Numbered from the stretch's first letter, positions 1-11,527 are shown. The stretch: 64,000 nucleotides of DNA from Salvia splendens (GCF_004379255.2 NC_056041.1:4464001-4528000); one strand, 5' to 3'. The notes: generated by a model not told the origin, from the letters alone. A program made the numbers and translations.

Positions 1-674
1 GACTTTATGAACAAATGGACTTGATTCTAGCCAGGCACCCCATGTTTGACATTTGTTACTTTTTCGTTGTCTGTTTCTTAACTGAGCATCATTTAAGAGT
101 TGATTATAACTTGTATCTAATTTTTGTTTTACTATGAAAATGATATTTTAAAACAGAAAGTTAAAACGAACTTTTATCTTCGAGTTAGAAAGATAATGAT
201 CATATTATGCATTATGTATTGTCATTAACTATTTACAACTGACTATTCTTTTTAGACATTTCTCTCATTTAAAAATATGAACTTATTTCCTTTTTAATTC
301 ATCCCTTAAAATTACAATTTTTGAAATTAAGAAACTTTTCTCTATGCTATACTCGTTCTCTACTAACAAGAGTATAAAATCTTCAACAAGAATAAATTAT
401 AAAAATAGCAGAATATGGGTTCAAATATTTTGTCACAACCTGATTAATTTAATTCATGGTTGCAATAATGCATAATAGAGATTCCATAGTAGCAAAAATA
501 TGTATATATATGACAAGAATATATTATACCTCATATATTACAATGTGAAAAAAGAATGCGAAAAAAGAGAAATAAAAAGATTAAAAAAAAGAAATAAAGA
601 GGCTAAAACACTACTGCCCCTAAAACCATGTCAACCAAAATGAAAAATTAGGAGTAAAATACAAGCGAAAGAAA
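1..674. other. AT-rich intergenic sequence, no gene seen
   Basis: No credible coding segment, RNA gene or transposon end was recognised here. The last part, next to the stop codon at 675, is probably the 3' UTR of the minus-strand NHL gene. Confidence 0.5.
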
Positions 675-1313
675 TCATATGCAGGCGATGTTCATAACAC
701 TCTGCGGTGAAGTAGTAACGAGATTCATGGAGCAATTCATATTAGTAGCTTTGTTCTTCTTCATGATGAAAATGAGCTCCACTTTCCCTCCCATCCTCGC
801 CGTGCTCGTGATCGGCACCACTCCCGCTCTCAAATCCTCGGCGAGCTGAGGGCTGCCGCTGATATTCAACTCGACGGCGGAGTGAGTGAATCTCTTGGTC
901 GATCTCCACCCGGCTTTCGAGTTCGGGACTGTAACCTGGCCCACTCTGGTCCCTTTGTAGAAGAATTCGACGGTGGTGCTGCGGTATTTGTAGCGCCCGA
1001 AGTTGGCATTCTTCACCGTGAATTCGGGAGTTATGGTGGCCCGCAGCGACGGGCTCGCCGCAGTGCTGGCGTTGAAGTCGGTGATGGCGCCGCCGCCGAT
1101 CCGAAATCTGGGGGTTCGGACTTTCATAATAGTTAGGGCGAATACAGTTATGATTGCGGTTTGGAAGACGATAAAGAGGAGGATGTAGAGGATGCATTTG
1201 TTGCGCTTCTTCTTGCGCTGCTCTCTCATGGCGTCGTGAGCGGCGGCCGCCTCTGTGTCGCCGCTCCGTATGTAGCCGTTGGCCGGATATGCTGATTGCT
1301 GCTTCTCAGCCAT
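675..1313 (-). CDS. NDR1/HIN1-like (NHL), LEA_2-domain membrane protein
   Basis: A 212-residue intronless protein. Residues 1-40 are a polar cytosolic tail ending in a basic patch (REQRKKKRNK). Residues 41-64 form one hydrophobic membrane helix, and the rest (about 95-205) is a LEA_2 beta-sandwich of the LEA14/NDR1 type, with a Phe-x-Val-Lys-Asn-Ala-Asn-Phe strand followed by the Tyr-rich strand usual in this family. Plant NHL proteins of this size sit in the plasma membrane with the LEA_2 domain outside, and several respond to pathogens or drought; which role applies here cannot be read from sequence. The start is the first in-frame ATG, about 115 bp below a TATA-like box. It resembles the At1g64065 type (recalled, not searched). 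The family call is firm, the physiological role is not. Confidence 0.88.
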   Translation of the reverse strand: MAEKQQSAYPANGYIRSGDTEAAAAHDAMREQRKKKRNKCILYILLFIVFQTAIITVFALTIMKVRTPRFRIGGGAITDFNASTAASPSLRATITPEFTVKNANFGRYKYRSTTVEFFYKGTRVGQVTVPNSKAGWRSTKRFTHSAVELNISGSPQLAEDLRAGVVPITSTARMGGKVELIFIMKKNKATNMNCSMNLVTTSPQSVMNIACI

Positions 1314-1424
1314 TTGATGTTAGTTAGTGTGAAGATAGATAAATGTGTTTTGTTTTTCTAAAAGTAAGAAAATACTATATGTTGATGGTGTTGAGGTGGT
1401 TAGAGTTAGGACTTAGGAGTCCAA

Positions 1425-1431
1425 TATATAT
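1425..1431 (-). promoter_or_regulatory. TATA-like box of the NHL gene
   Basis: A TATATAT run lies about 112 bp upstream of the NHL start codon on the minus strand, which suits a TATA box with an 80-90 nt leader. No other motif between 1432 and 2267 was clear; that stretch is AT-rich spacer, perhaps with the decayed end of a Stowaway-like MITE (cgaagggagta near 2055). Confidence 0.5.
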
Positions 1432-2270
1432 AGACCAAGAAAATACGGAGTAGTATTTTAATTAGTGGAAAGTAACGCGTGAAGCGGCCTACTTTGAATC
1501 TAGACTTTCTTTGTGTATTTAACTATTTGAGGAAACTGGAAAGGTAGGAGAAGCCAGAAGGGGATTGGGTGGTGAAATAATGAACGGAAAGAAGCTTCTG
1601 GTGGGACCCCCGGTTTTTGACAATGTAAGGTGGAGTGACCACGTCATACCATTTACGATTACGGTCTTCTAGATGGGAGTGATATTGGGATCTAATTCTA
1701 TAATCTTTTTATGCTTATTCTATACGGTCTATTGTACTAGCACTTTTAACTTTCGTACCAAATAAAGAAACTCAAATGGTGTATTAAATTATAATTTATT
1801 GTACTTTTCATATTAATTTAATTTATTATTGCAACTCTAAGTCAATCAGGTGTGAATGTCATTTTAGTACGTGAACATTTCCCTTTTTAATAAAAATTAA
1901 TATATTTCTTCTCTCTTTTTTACTCTCTCTTACTTTATTATCTCTTCATCTCTCTACCTCTTTTGATTTCCTACTTTATTCTTTCTTTACATAATTAACT
2001 TAACACAATTTTCTTAAATTGTGTGCCGAAAATATAAATGCCTCCACTACTATCGAAGGGAGTAATATTATCTTCAAAATTGGTCTAAAACACTCGGTTT
2101 GAACTATTTTGGTGGAGCTGTGGTGGTGGATGGGTGGAACACAGTATTAATTTACAACTAGTTGAAAGTGTCGTTAGATAAGTAAAAAACTCACTTGTGT
2201 TAGTTTTATTTATTTAATGAACCATCAACACAATAATTGTGGTTGGACCAGCACTCCCATACCTTTCTTA

Positions 2271-4103
2271 GAGCATCCGCAGCAGTTGAAGGACGGCGTC
2301 CGTCCGTCCGTGCCAGCGGCACGGCACTCGTTGTCTGCCGCTGGCACGGCGCTGCTAGATGCATCGAGCACGTCCGTGCCAGCGAGTAGTTGACATGTCC
2401 TCCTCTGATTGGCCAACGGCAATACCGTTGGCAATTTTCTTTTTTTTTAAAAAAAAATTGGATTTTAATTTTAAAAAAAAATATTTTCTCACTTCCCAAA
2501 ATATTATATCCGTTTTGTCCTCACTTTTAATTTATTTTTCAATTTTTTTCCCTAAAAATTCACATTTTCATCTATAAATACCCCCACTTCCACACAAAAA
2601 ATTTCACACCACACTACACAATTCTCATCTAAATTCTCTCATTTTCATTCTTACAATTCTCAATCTTTCTTTCACTCTTACAACAAAAAAATGTCCGTCT
2701 CCGGCAATCACCTCTCCGACTCCCGCGGTTGGAACCACGAATGGTTCGGCTCGCAACCATTTCCTAGTCCGGAAACGGAATTTTCGGCCCCTCCTCAAAC
2801 CCAAAGTTCGCAAGCTCCGGGTGGCTATCGGCCTTACCCGGTGGACGACCAAGATGCCCCCGAGGGGCAATATGGGTGGGCATCCGAACCACCCGTACCT
2901 AGAGCGGGAGGGAGCGGCGGCTCTCAAACTCCTCCTGTTCCTAATCGTGGTGTCCGCACCCCGTACACTCCGGTACAATATATATTGGCACGAACCAATC
3001 CGTTGGATCAATTATTCAAAGAGTTTTTGTGTATCTCCGAAGATCCGGAGATTGGCACGAACCAATCCGGGGACCATTTTTGGTGACGCATCTGTCGCCG
3101 GTACAATCAAAACTGACCGGCTGGAACAATCGAGCGCAACGAGAGTATGGTGTGCAATGTCATATAAAGAGCCAACGAAGAAATCTAAAAGTCCCAGGGG
3201 TATTACCTCCAGGAAGAGCGGTCGGCGGGGAGCGGCAGAAGCGAGGTCGACATCATCAGTACCGCGTTGGCGACCTACCAATCGCAACACTACAAACCGT
3301 TCAAGTACCTCAATGTTTGGCAGGAGGTGCGTGTGCATCCGAAGTATAGGGGAGGCGTATCATCCTCCTCTAGCTCCTCCGGAAAACGGTTGAGGTCGGT
3401 ATCCCTATCAGACGCCGGCTCCGATGAGGTGTCCACCCAGCTCGCCGAAGCTAACTTGGGTAGCCCCGACGATGGCCCGAGTAGTTCCCAACACCGACCG
3501 CAAGGAAGGAAGAAGTCGACGGCAAACCGCCGTCGCGCCGCGACTCCATCCGCCCCCGATCCCGCTCCCTTTGTGCCACCTCAACCCCCCACCAACTCAT
3601 TGTGGGTGGTTTTGGCCCTACTCAATTTGGTCGATAGGTCAACTATGACCCCCGAGCAACTTCGATCGCATGTGGCAATGATACGGGGTCTCCAAAGAAC
3701 ATTGGGGGTAGAGCCGGATGAATAGTCTTCCACGAGGTATTTTTAGCCTTTAATTATGTAAAAAAAATTAGCATTTTAATTATGTAATTTTTATTTTTTA
3801 GGAGTTTAATTATTTAATTTTTAATTTTAAGGATTTTAATTATGTAATTTTTAATTTTTAGAATTTTAATTATGTAATTTTTATTTTTTTATAATTTATA
3901 ATAGTATTCTGGGTAATTTTAATGCATTTTAATATTATGGAAATGTTTTTATTTAAATTGAATAATAGAATGGTGGGACCCTTGAACTTATCCTTGCGGA
4001 AGAGCACGAATGTGGGTATTGTGCTTTTGCCTAAGGACATGGAGTAAAAATGGGTTCGGACCCACATCTATGCTCGTTGGCAAGAGCACGGATGAGGATG
4101 CTC
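2271..4103 (+). mobile_element. PIF/Harbinger-type element, ORF1-only (family A)
   Basis: The 1833-bp element is flanked by TTA on both sides (2268-2270 and 4104-4106), the usual 3-bp Harbinger target duplication. Its ends read GAGCATCC on the left and GGATGCTC on the right. The left subterminal part is rich in CCGTGCC/GGCACGG motifs (about 2283-2390). The element carries one broken ORF1 (Myb/SANT-like) gene and no transposase, so it would depend on an enzyme supplied in trans. A TATA-like tataaata sits near 2573, upstream of the ORF1 ATG at 2691. Confidence 0.8.
2691..3725 (+). pseudogene. Harbinger ORF1, Myb/SANT-like protein, broken by four stops
   Basis: One reading frame of 345 codons runs from the ATG at 2691 to the stop at 3723-3725, interrupted only by in-frame stops at 3084, 3114, 3165 and 3186; no frameshift is needed. 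Outside the stops the protein has a Gly/Ser/Pro-rich N-terminus, the trihelix/SANT core, an AL-x-x-Y..(Y/F)K-Y-L-N-V-W block near codons 190-210, and a basic linker followed by a leucine-rich C-terminus. Database relatives are commonly named glutathione S-transferase T3-like, a misnomer, since nothing here resembles GST. In Harbinger elements ORF1 binds DNA and helps nuclear import of the transposase. All four stops fit single C-to-T or G-to-A changes. Confidence 0.8.
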
Positions 4104-4315
4104 TTAGGACAGTAGAATAAATTAGACTTTAAGTCAAGTTTAAGTTCAATTAATTTATAAGAAGCGACCAATTGCCGGTTCATAAGATTTTAAATTATTT
4201 TACTAGTTAAATAACATTGGTATAAATGCCCTCCAAAAATGACTGAATCAAGTGAGAAGATTCGTAGTTTCTCGAAAATTTAATTTATTACTACATTAGT
4301 TCCTTGTTAATTGAT

Positions 4316-4500
4316 GTATTTTTTTCCGGCACGGAGTTTAAAAATAATGTGTTAAGTTGATGGTGAATAAAGTAAAAGAGATGAAAAGATAATAAAATAA
4401 GAGGGATGGTTATTTTTTGCCAAAAATAGAAATGACTCAATTAAATTAAACTTTCTTAAATAGTAAAATGACTCTATTAACATTGAACGGAGAGAATACT
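4316..4500. repeat. Decayed Stowaway-like MITE
   Basis: The block has the internal vocabulary of the window's Stowaway elements (ccggcacggagttt..., gggatgg...) and a degenerate right end, gaacggagagaata. The ends are too eroded to define a TA duplication. The rest of 4104-4579 is featureless AT-rich spacer. Confidence 0.4.
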
Positions 4501-4579
4501 ATTAAATCCGAAAACATACCTTAAAAATAGTTTTCCCTACTATATATATACTCCATGTGAGATAAAAAAAAAATCCTAA

Positions 4580-5944
4580 GAGCACCCACAACGCGTCACG
4601 CGGGTGTCTCGTATCTCGTCCCTCCGAGACGAGACGGCAGCGAGACGCGTTGCAACGTCTTGTCTCGTCCCGGTCTCGCCGAGACACCCGTCCCACCGAG
4701 ACGGCAGGTGCGCTGGAGCTAGGCGTGACGCCCACTCGCCGGCCCGCGAGTGGGCTTAGTCACGGTGACGCAATAAATCATTTTTTTTAAATTCGAATTT
4801 AATAAAAAAATAATAATTCAAACGGTAATGTTACCGTTTTCGAACTTTTTTTATTTATTTATTTTTCTTTTTTACTCTATAAATACTCATATTTCATCCT
4901 CGTTATACACACAAACACACATCTATTCTTCCCAAATCATCTCAATTTCCTCTCCAATTTTCATCACAAAATGTCCAGCGACCGAAACTCTGGCGGCTCC
5001 GGCGGGTTTGACATCAACGCGTTTGGCGATTGGGGGGCCCGAGGGCATGTACAATGTCTTGGGTGGTTTCGGTTCCGGTTCGTCGACGCCCGGAACCCAA
5101 GGCTCGTAGACGCCGACGGGGTACCAACCACCCCGTTTTGATGTGGATGCATACGCTCGTCCCTCTGCCCCGAGGTATTCGCATGGATTATCCCAAATTC
5201 GGGAGGATTATCCGGATGAACCCAATCCGGAAGGAGGACGAGGCGGTGGATGCTCCAGGGCATTCGACGCCTTGGAGGAAGAGGATGAGGCGGCTGAGGA
5301 GGAGGAGGATGTAGGTCGTCACCCGTACAGCTGCAAGGACACGATGACTCTGTACAACGCCTGGATCAGCGTTTCGTATGATCCCATCGTCGGGAATCAA
5401 CAATCCCGGAATTGCTTTTGGGAAAAGGTCACCGAGGCCTACAACGAGATTAAGCCGAAGGGGTCCCGCCGCCGCACATTGAAGATGCTCCGAAGTCATT
5501 TTGACCGAGTCGACAGAGAGGTCAAAAAATTCTGCCGCATCTACAAGAATGAAGCGGCTCATTACCAAAGCGGAGCCACTGGAGCCGACATTCTGAGATC
5601 GGCTTTGCGAGTCTATTTCGACGACAACGGCAAAGAATTCAAACATGTCAATGTTTGGGAGACAGTCAAAGACGTCGAAAGGTGGGCCGGCGGTGTCCAG
5701 TCCAGCACGGGCTCGACCTCGAAACGCATGAAGCACACGGTGGGTGGTCAATACTCGTCTAGTGGGGGCGGTTCAGGCAGCGCCGTACAAGAGGTTGCCT
5801 CGCGGGAGGATGAGGGCACGGCAGACAATGCAGGGGGGTCCTCCCGTGTGCGCCGTCGCCGCAAGGGACCAAGGCGGTGAAGGCGGCTTGAGGGAGGAGG
5901 GGCCGAGACGAATCAAGCCAGGTGGGTTCCCAAAATATTTTCTA
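4580..5944 (+). mobile_element. PIF/Harbinger ORF1-only element (family B), right end missing
   Basis: The left end is GAGCACCCACAACGCG, preceded by TAA. It continues with a GAGACG/CGTCTC-rich subterminal block (about 4600-4710), a TATA-like ctataaatact near 4876, and an ORF1 gene. Similarity to the full copy at 55768-57647 continues to about 5944 and then stops abruptly in the C-terminal tail of ORF1, so about 500 bp, including the right inverted repeat, is gone. This copy should be unable to transpose. Confidence 0.8.
4971..5880 (+). pseudogene. Harbinger ORF1, Myb/SANT-like protein, family B copy 1
   Basis: The family ATG is at 4971, but the frame is lost before residue 70. The conserved core is open from 5143 to 5880. 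That core has an acidic run of D/E, the SANT helices (NAWISVSYDP, NCFWEKVTEAYNE, LKMLRSHFDRVDREVKKF), the AL-x-V-Y...F-x-x-x-N-V-W block and a Ser/Gly-rich basic tail. The tail ends early compared with the second copy because the element is truncated. It is close to the copy at 56198-57160. Role as for other Harbinger ORF1 proteins: binding element ends and partnering the transposase. The N-terminal frameshift makes a functional product unlikely, though a 245-codon ORF remains. Confidence 0.75.
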
Positions 5945-6469
5945 CCTGCCACCATCTTAAGTTAGTGTAATATTCTAGTAAATGAAAATAAATATAAATG
6001 TCTGTGTAACGGTAAACTCGAATCTAATATATTTGGCATTATGAATTAACTAAATTATCACTAGAGCAATATACGCGTGCACTAACACTAATTTGAAGTT
6101 CATGATTCAAACTTTAAATTAATTAATGATAAATAAAGTAATTAACTGTGACTTTATATAATAATTCCAGTTATCTAATTTCACCAATGGGACTTTATAT
6201 AATAATTGTAACTTTATTTCCTAATTGAATATTGTGAACTTGTGATTGCAAAATGTGTCCTATCTTCAATAATGTTTCAAAAAATAATTTGGTTGTTTAA
6301 TTCTTTAGATATATATGTACAAAATGTTTACTATGAAATATGAATAAATGGACCAATATATAGTAGACGATATATATACATTAATGCATACACATTGTGG
6401 CAATACCATGGGCCATGCAATATTAGCTCTTATTTGATCAACACAAAATTACAAAAATAATTAAACCTT
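5945..6469. other. AT-rich spacer, no gene seen
   Basis: Low-complexity AT-rich sequence between the truncated Harbinger copy and the CACGATGGC array. Nothing recognisable on either strand. Confidence 0.45.
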
Positions 6470-6710
6470 GGCTTGACGCGATGGATCGATGGCTTTACAC
6501 GATGGCACGATGGCCTGCCACGATGGCCTTATACGATGGCACGGTGGCCTGGCACGATGACTCGATGGCCTTACACGATGAATCGATGACCTGACACGAT
6601 GGCACGATGGCTTGGTACAATGGCCTGGAACGGTGGCCAGGCACAATGGCCTAGCACGATGGCATGGTGGCCTGGCACAATGGCTCCATGGCCTTACACG
6701 ATGGCACGTT
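6470..6710. repeat. Degenerate CACGATGGC tandem array
   Basis: About twenty imperfect, overlapping copies of a 9-13 bp unit of the type (c/t)(a/g)CACGATGGC(c/a)(t) run head to tail, with variants such as GGCACAATGGCC, CCTTACACGATGG and GACTCGATGGCC. The array is far more GC-rich than its surroundings. Spacing alternates between about 8 and 14 bp, so it is a patterned minisatellite, not one fixed unit. Confidence 0.7.
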
Positions 6711-6721
6711 AGATGAGTACC

Positions 6722-6975
6722 GTGAACAAAGCTGGTGCGGCCTATCCGAGTCACAACTTGAGTTAATTTCTGAAAACGATGTCGGAGCAATATCCGAAAA
6801 TCCTATCGCGTTGAAAAGTAGGGACGTGGCACGTAAAACAGTGGGACTCGCGCCTGAGACACGCACCTGGGACGTGATGTGTTCGGGACCATCCAACAAT
6901 CTCGTATCCCAATCACATCTCGGACATTGGCTGAGCCGAGAACATAGCTGGTGCGGCCTAGCCGTGTCACGCTAG
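6722..6975. repeat. Pair of 30-bp direct repeats next to the minisatellite
   Basis: Two close copies of GAACAAAGCTGGTGCGGCC.. lie near 6724-6755 and 6941-6972. Both are preceded by CCG(T/A) and both end in a GAGTCAC/GTGTCAC motif. They bracket about 185 bp of GC-richer sequence with no clear ORF. Together with the array they could be the edge of an unrecognised element. The sequence from 6976 to 7429 is AT-rich with nothing identified. Confidence 0.5.
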
Positions 6976-7429
6976 GACGACTTTCGGAGGACGATCACCC
7001 ATTGTACCAAAATAGCCCTAGTTTTCCATGCTAGTCACTATGAGGATAAAATATATGATAAACAAAAGTTTTTTCCAAAGAAAATTTAAACTAAAAATAA
7101 CATGTACTAGTTGTTAACGAACAAGCGTACGGTAGAAAACAAACGTATTGTCTTATATTTTTTTAAAAAATAAATAAACAAACTTATTTTTTAAAAATAA
7201 ATTACATTTGTTGTAAAAAAATGATTTTTTTTATTTGTGTTGTTAATAAAAGTTTAATAAAAAATGACTACAAGTAATATATGTTCATTCCTCTGCTACT
7301 TTACTCTCTCTTATGCCTCCTCTTTTATTTATTTTCTTACCAAGCAACACAAAACCTCATAGCTAAATGAGTAATGAACATGAAACGAAGGGACTAATCG
7401 AAGCAACAAGTTGCTTAACCTGATTAGAG

Positions 7430-7900
7430 AGATCCGTTCATCTCAATCCGAGTTTGATAACAAGAATCACTGTCTCGTGCCCATAGTCTTGGGTAGCCAA
7501 GTAGAGAGCACAATATAAGCCAAATAATAAGGACGGCAATCAATGCCGGCCAAGGTATCAAGATAGTCTTGGCTAAATTGTCTAATGTGCTTCCAGGTAA
7601 GGTGACTGAAGATTTTGGTGGATGTTTCTTTTTGTTTTGTTAGTATGCCTTGAATCTGTTCAGATCATGTTTTTTAATTGGGATAAGATTATGTTTCCGA
7701 ATTAGGATAGGATCTCATGTGTGCCTATTTATATGGGAGTAGAACACATAATTCTGTGATCTTAGATCCGATTTGAAATCTGTAACTGCAGTCATAATAC
7801 AATTTGTTCTCCGTTCTTGTCTGTGGACGTAGCCAACACAACGTTGGTGAAACACGTAAATTTATGTCTCTTTACGTTCTTTCGTTTGTCGACTACACAA
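7430..7900. mobile_element. LTR-retroelement remnant (possible LTR at about 7623-7898)
   Basis: From about 7623 the sequence has the layout of a Copia-type LTR: a TG start, a TATA-like tatttatatgg near 7723, then gtggacgtagccaa and gtgaaacacgtaaat motifs, ending near tcgactaca. The preceding block (7430-7610) has a broken minus-strand frame of about 45 codons that resembles a retroelement tail but cannot be assigned. No target duplication was found. Confidence 0.4.
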
Positions 7901-8821
7901 TTATTTTATTATATCACAATTATTTTATTACTCACCAACGTATCCTTGTTTTAGTAGTCAATCACCACTTTTTGGTAAATATAAATATATCTTTTGTTTT
8001 TGTAAATTTGGCATGCTAGGAGTGAAACTTACAATGTATTTATTACTTTTGTTATGATTGTATATGATGATGGTACTTATAATATAATTCGGTGTTTAAT
8101 GATATGAAGATCGCTTGGTTTTGCATGGTTATACACTCATGTGTTAATTTTGAATTTACCATACCTTATAGTAACAAAAATGTAGCATCACCTATTCGGT
8201 TGGTCGCTGGTACAGATTTACTTAAAATAAAATAATTGGATGTGAAAGACTATTGTCAATTTAATTTATTTTTTACTATTATATTTCATATTTAATTTTA
8301 TTTCATGATTTTTACGTGAAGATGTAGTGCAATGAAGTCGACTTAATGATCATCAAATAATATGTGATACTAATAATGAGAAATTAAGTATACATGTATT
8401 CTTTTTATATTCTACAATCTTAAAATTTATTTAAAAATAAAATAATTGGACATGAATAACTATTATAAAATTTTAGCTAATTTTTAACTATTTATATACT
8501 CTTGGTTTCATAATTTTTTAGTGGAAATATTGAGTATACAAGTAAATTGATTCAATGATTGTGGCTAGTTAGTTGGGATAGCACTGACAAAAGTAGGGAT
8601 GTGATCAATGGCTAATTAATTAGCGGTCCAAAATTAAGACCAATTCTTAACCATTAAATTATAAGATATAGTGGTTTATATAATGTGAAGTGTATTATAT
8701 TTTATATATAAATAATTATTAAACAAAATTAAAGGGTATTAATGTCAATTCTCTATTATTAAAATTATCCCAAAACTTTAAATTTATGTAACTCTCTCGA
8801 TTTAAATTATTTTTTGGCAAC
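7901..8821. other. AT-rich spacer, no gene seen
   Basis: Very AT-rich, no coding pattern. It runs straight into the HSP90 fragment. Confidence 0.4.
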
Positions 8822-9028
8822 TAATTGGATCTGGTGATGCTGCTGTTTGAGACGGCTCTGCTGACTTCTGGTTTCAGCTTGGATGAGCCCAACACATTTG
8901 CATCGAGAATCCACAGGATGCTGAAGCTTGGTTTGAGCATTGAGGAGGATGAAGCTGCTGAGGATGCTGATATGCCTGCGCTGGAGGATGAGGGTGTTGA
9001 GGAGAGCAAGATGGAGGAGGTTGATTAA
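8822..9028 (+). pseudogene. HSP90 C-terminal fragment (cytosolic HSP90, MEEVD end)
   Basis: About 67 codons match the end of cytosolic plant HSP90: the [20 protein letters not shown] block, [12 protein letters not shown], an acidic linker and the terminal MEEVD that binds TPR co-chaperones. A stop codon and a stretch resembling a normal 3' UTR follow, to about 9240. The ATPase and middle domains are absent, and similarity starts abruptly at about 8822, inside what would be a continuous exon, after unrelated AT-rich DNA. The piece has no visible promoter. The retained sequence is undamaged, so the copying event may be recent. The internal ATG at 8834 is not evidence of an expressed gene. The mechanism could be 5'-truncated retroposition or a segmental copy; no poly(A) tract was found that would settle it. 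Confidence 0.85.
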
Positions 9029-9854
9029 GTCGATGAACATTTGAGGTTTTAGCTGTGGATATGATGAGTTTAAAACATTGTTTTTGGTGGTTGTTGGTGT
9101 AAGTGCGTCCTAGTGTGTGTGTTTTTTGCTCTTTCCTTGTTTGGTTGTTTTAATGGTGATGTTCCTTCTGTGAATTGCATCTGAAATGGTGGTTTAACAC
9201 CTACTAGTGGTATTTTTCTGCTTTTCTATATCAATGCCTAATTTTTTCAACCAACAAAACAAACTCGGTCTTAGAGAAGTGAACGAACTTGTCATGAGTT
9301 GGGAAAATCTTAAGAGACGCCACCAGTTGAACAAAAACAGGCCTAAGTTACAATCACTATATAACAGAAGTTAATGATTAAAAATTATTCAATCGTAAAA
9401 TTTGAGAAAATTTTATTGTAACTAGAATGGATTGTTTGAATGTAATAAGAACAAGATAATTAAAGCCCCATCAAGAGTTTGTTCCAGATACCCGAAATAC
9501 TAAACTATAAAATCTGAGTTTCTATTCACATACTATTACTAAGAAGTTAGAACACAGTTCTCTCAAGGGATGGAGTTTGAGTTAACATATCAGATATATG
9601 AAGAGCATGTTCCATAGTAATCTGCCGATCGATGAAATATTAAACCAACAAGAATCACTAACAAAAGATATTTTATAGTTTGGCAAAAAGGCCTCACAGA
9701 AGTAACAACACGCCCAACACAAATTCTGGTTCAAAGAAAACAAAATTGTAGAGCGACACAAGTCCATTACGCCATTATAATGCAAAATACAACTTAGGTT
9801 CCATACAATCTCATCATATGAATTCCCAGAAACTGAAACTGCAAAATAACAAAA
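9029..9854. other. Spacer: HSP90-derived 3' UTR, then the 3' flank of eS10
   Basis: The first 200 bp look like the HSP90 3' UTR carried with the fragment. The part nearest 9854 should be the 3' UTR of the minus-strand eS10 gene. No further gene was seen. Confidence 0.4.
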
Positions 9855-11427
9855 TTAACTAGAAGGTGCTCCACCAAAGCCACCAGCACCTCTACCAAAA
9901 CCAGGCCGCGCTCCAGTACCCTGCATTTATAATAATGTTCGTTTTATTTTTACTATACCAAATTAGCTCAATTGCTTCTGATTCCATCATTGAAGAAGGC
10001 AAATGCCTTGTATCACAGCAACTTATTGTGAAGGACTTGAGAAAGTCCAACCTTAATACAGCAACTAAGATAGCCAAAGTACAGCATATTTTTTAATCAC
10101 ACAACATAAATCAACATAGTGTTTAATGCCTTGTTTACCTAGGTGGATACCGATGGTATAGTAGACCTCTAAATTTTATACTCCTATGATAAGCTTCTAC
10201 ATATAATTTCCATGATTTACAATGGTTTGACAACTAAGAACTTGTTTTGATTGAAAATGAATGGATAAGAGTAATACATAGAGTTGAACATAGTAATAAA
10301 AGAAACTGATAAAATATGCAACTCCTAAAGAGCTTTGTTCTGAATCCACAAAGTAGACAATAAACTATATATCAACACAACAAAAACTAATGCAAATCAC
10401 ATTGATGAACAGATTAGCGGCAACCAAATAGAACAAGTTTATTGACATTACCCTGAAGTTTGGCTGGTAATCAGCAGGAGCTCCACCCTTCTCACCGCCA
10501 AATTCACCTGCTGGACCTCTTGGTCCACCACGGTAGCCATCTCGGTCACCAAATCGTGGCCTGTCACCATCTCTGGGAGGTCCACTGAGAAAGTAGAAGA
10601 CTTATATTTGAGATGAAAGATACAGAAAAACTTTGTAAACATGTTTCCATTCCACAGAAAAAGTAGAGGTGAAAACACATATGGAAGACAGATAAATATA
10701 CTGCACACAAATCTTCACAATATAAAAGAACAGAAACCACATCCTAAAAGAACAGTAGAGGTGAAAACTTTAACATACGCTGCATTATCACGCGAACAAA
10801 ACTAAGAACAATCAAAAACCAAGAAGCAATTTTGCACACGAACAACATCTACTCACCGAGGGCGATCGCCACCAGGCCCACCCAAGGGGCGACCAAGGGG
10901 CTTGGCAGACTTCTTAAGTGTGGCGGGCACAATCTCTGAAGGCAGATTGAGGTATGTGCGAAGGAACTCAATTCCATCGTTCGTGAGGTACCAATAGTAA
11001 TGCATCCATGCGAAGGTCTCGCGAACGTATTCCTTCGACTTGAAGCTCTGCATAAGCTTAATCACCTGAAGGTTCGGGACATCGATTTCCGGGTGCTTCG
11101 CCAAATTGTAATCCTTCTTCGCATAGCATACACCCTCTGTAATTTTCCCACACGCATAAGAAAACACCAAATTGCCGTCGCAGATAAATATACACGAAAT
11201 AAGAGTGAATAATTTTTTTAAAAAAAGATGAACAAAAAGTCAATGTTACCTTGGAAAAGGTATTTGGAGATCTCTCTGCGGTTCTTCTCCGTGATAATCT
11301 AAAAAAAATCAACATAAACATTGTTAGATTGGAAGAAGAAGATGAGCCGCATTAGAATTGGATGTACAAAACGTCTCAACGTTAGAACAGAAAAATTGAT
11401 GGTTAATGTGATGAGGGACTGTACCAT
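9855..11427 (-). CDS. RPS10: 40S ribosomal protein eS10
   Basis: The five coding exons on the minus strand are 11425-11427 (only the ATG), 11250-11298, 10857-11136, 10452-10584 and 9855-9920; all introns are GT..AG and the frame closes at 176 residues, normal for plant eS10. Residues 1-95 are the S10/plectin domain, starting [17 protein letters not shown] and including [21 protein letters not shown]. The C-terminal third is the usual Arg/Gly/Pro-rich tail. eS10 sits in the beak/head of the small subunit near the mRNA entry channel and is essential for translation. The first exon holds just the start codon, so removal of intron 1 joins ATG directly to an isoleucine codon. The upstream region carries a telo-box and site II motifs typical of ribosomal protein genes. 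Identification is secure. Confidence 0.95.
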
Positions 11428-11527
11428 GGTTGCAGATGGTTGTGGAAGAGAGAGACGGAGAACAGAGAATGAAGAAGGTAGAAGATGCAGCAGCTAATGG
11501 TAGAAGGAATCCCTAAAACGAAACGGA

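Noticed and set aside
5188..5751. 187-codon minus-strand ORF within the first Harbinger family B copy (and a like one at 56390-56854)
   Set aside because: Mirror frames of the ORF1 core; conservation between the two copies follows from the plus-strand gene.
4971..5880. Glutathione S-transferase activity for the ORF1 proteins
   Set aside because: Database relatives carry that name, but there is no thioredoxin fold or GST motif; the sequence is a SANT/Myb-like protein of Harbinger type.
7430..7610. Minus-strand frame of about 45 codons as a host gene fragment
   Set aside because: Next to LTR-like sequence with a stop soon after; it looks like a retroelement tail, but too short to assign.
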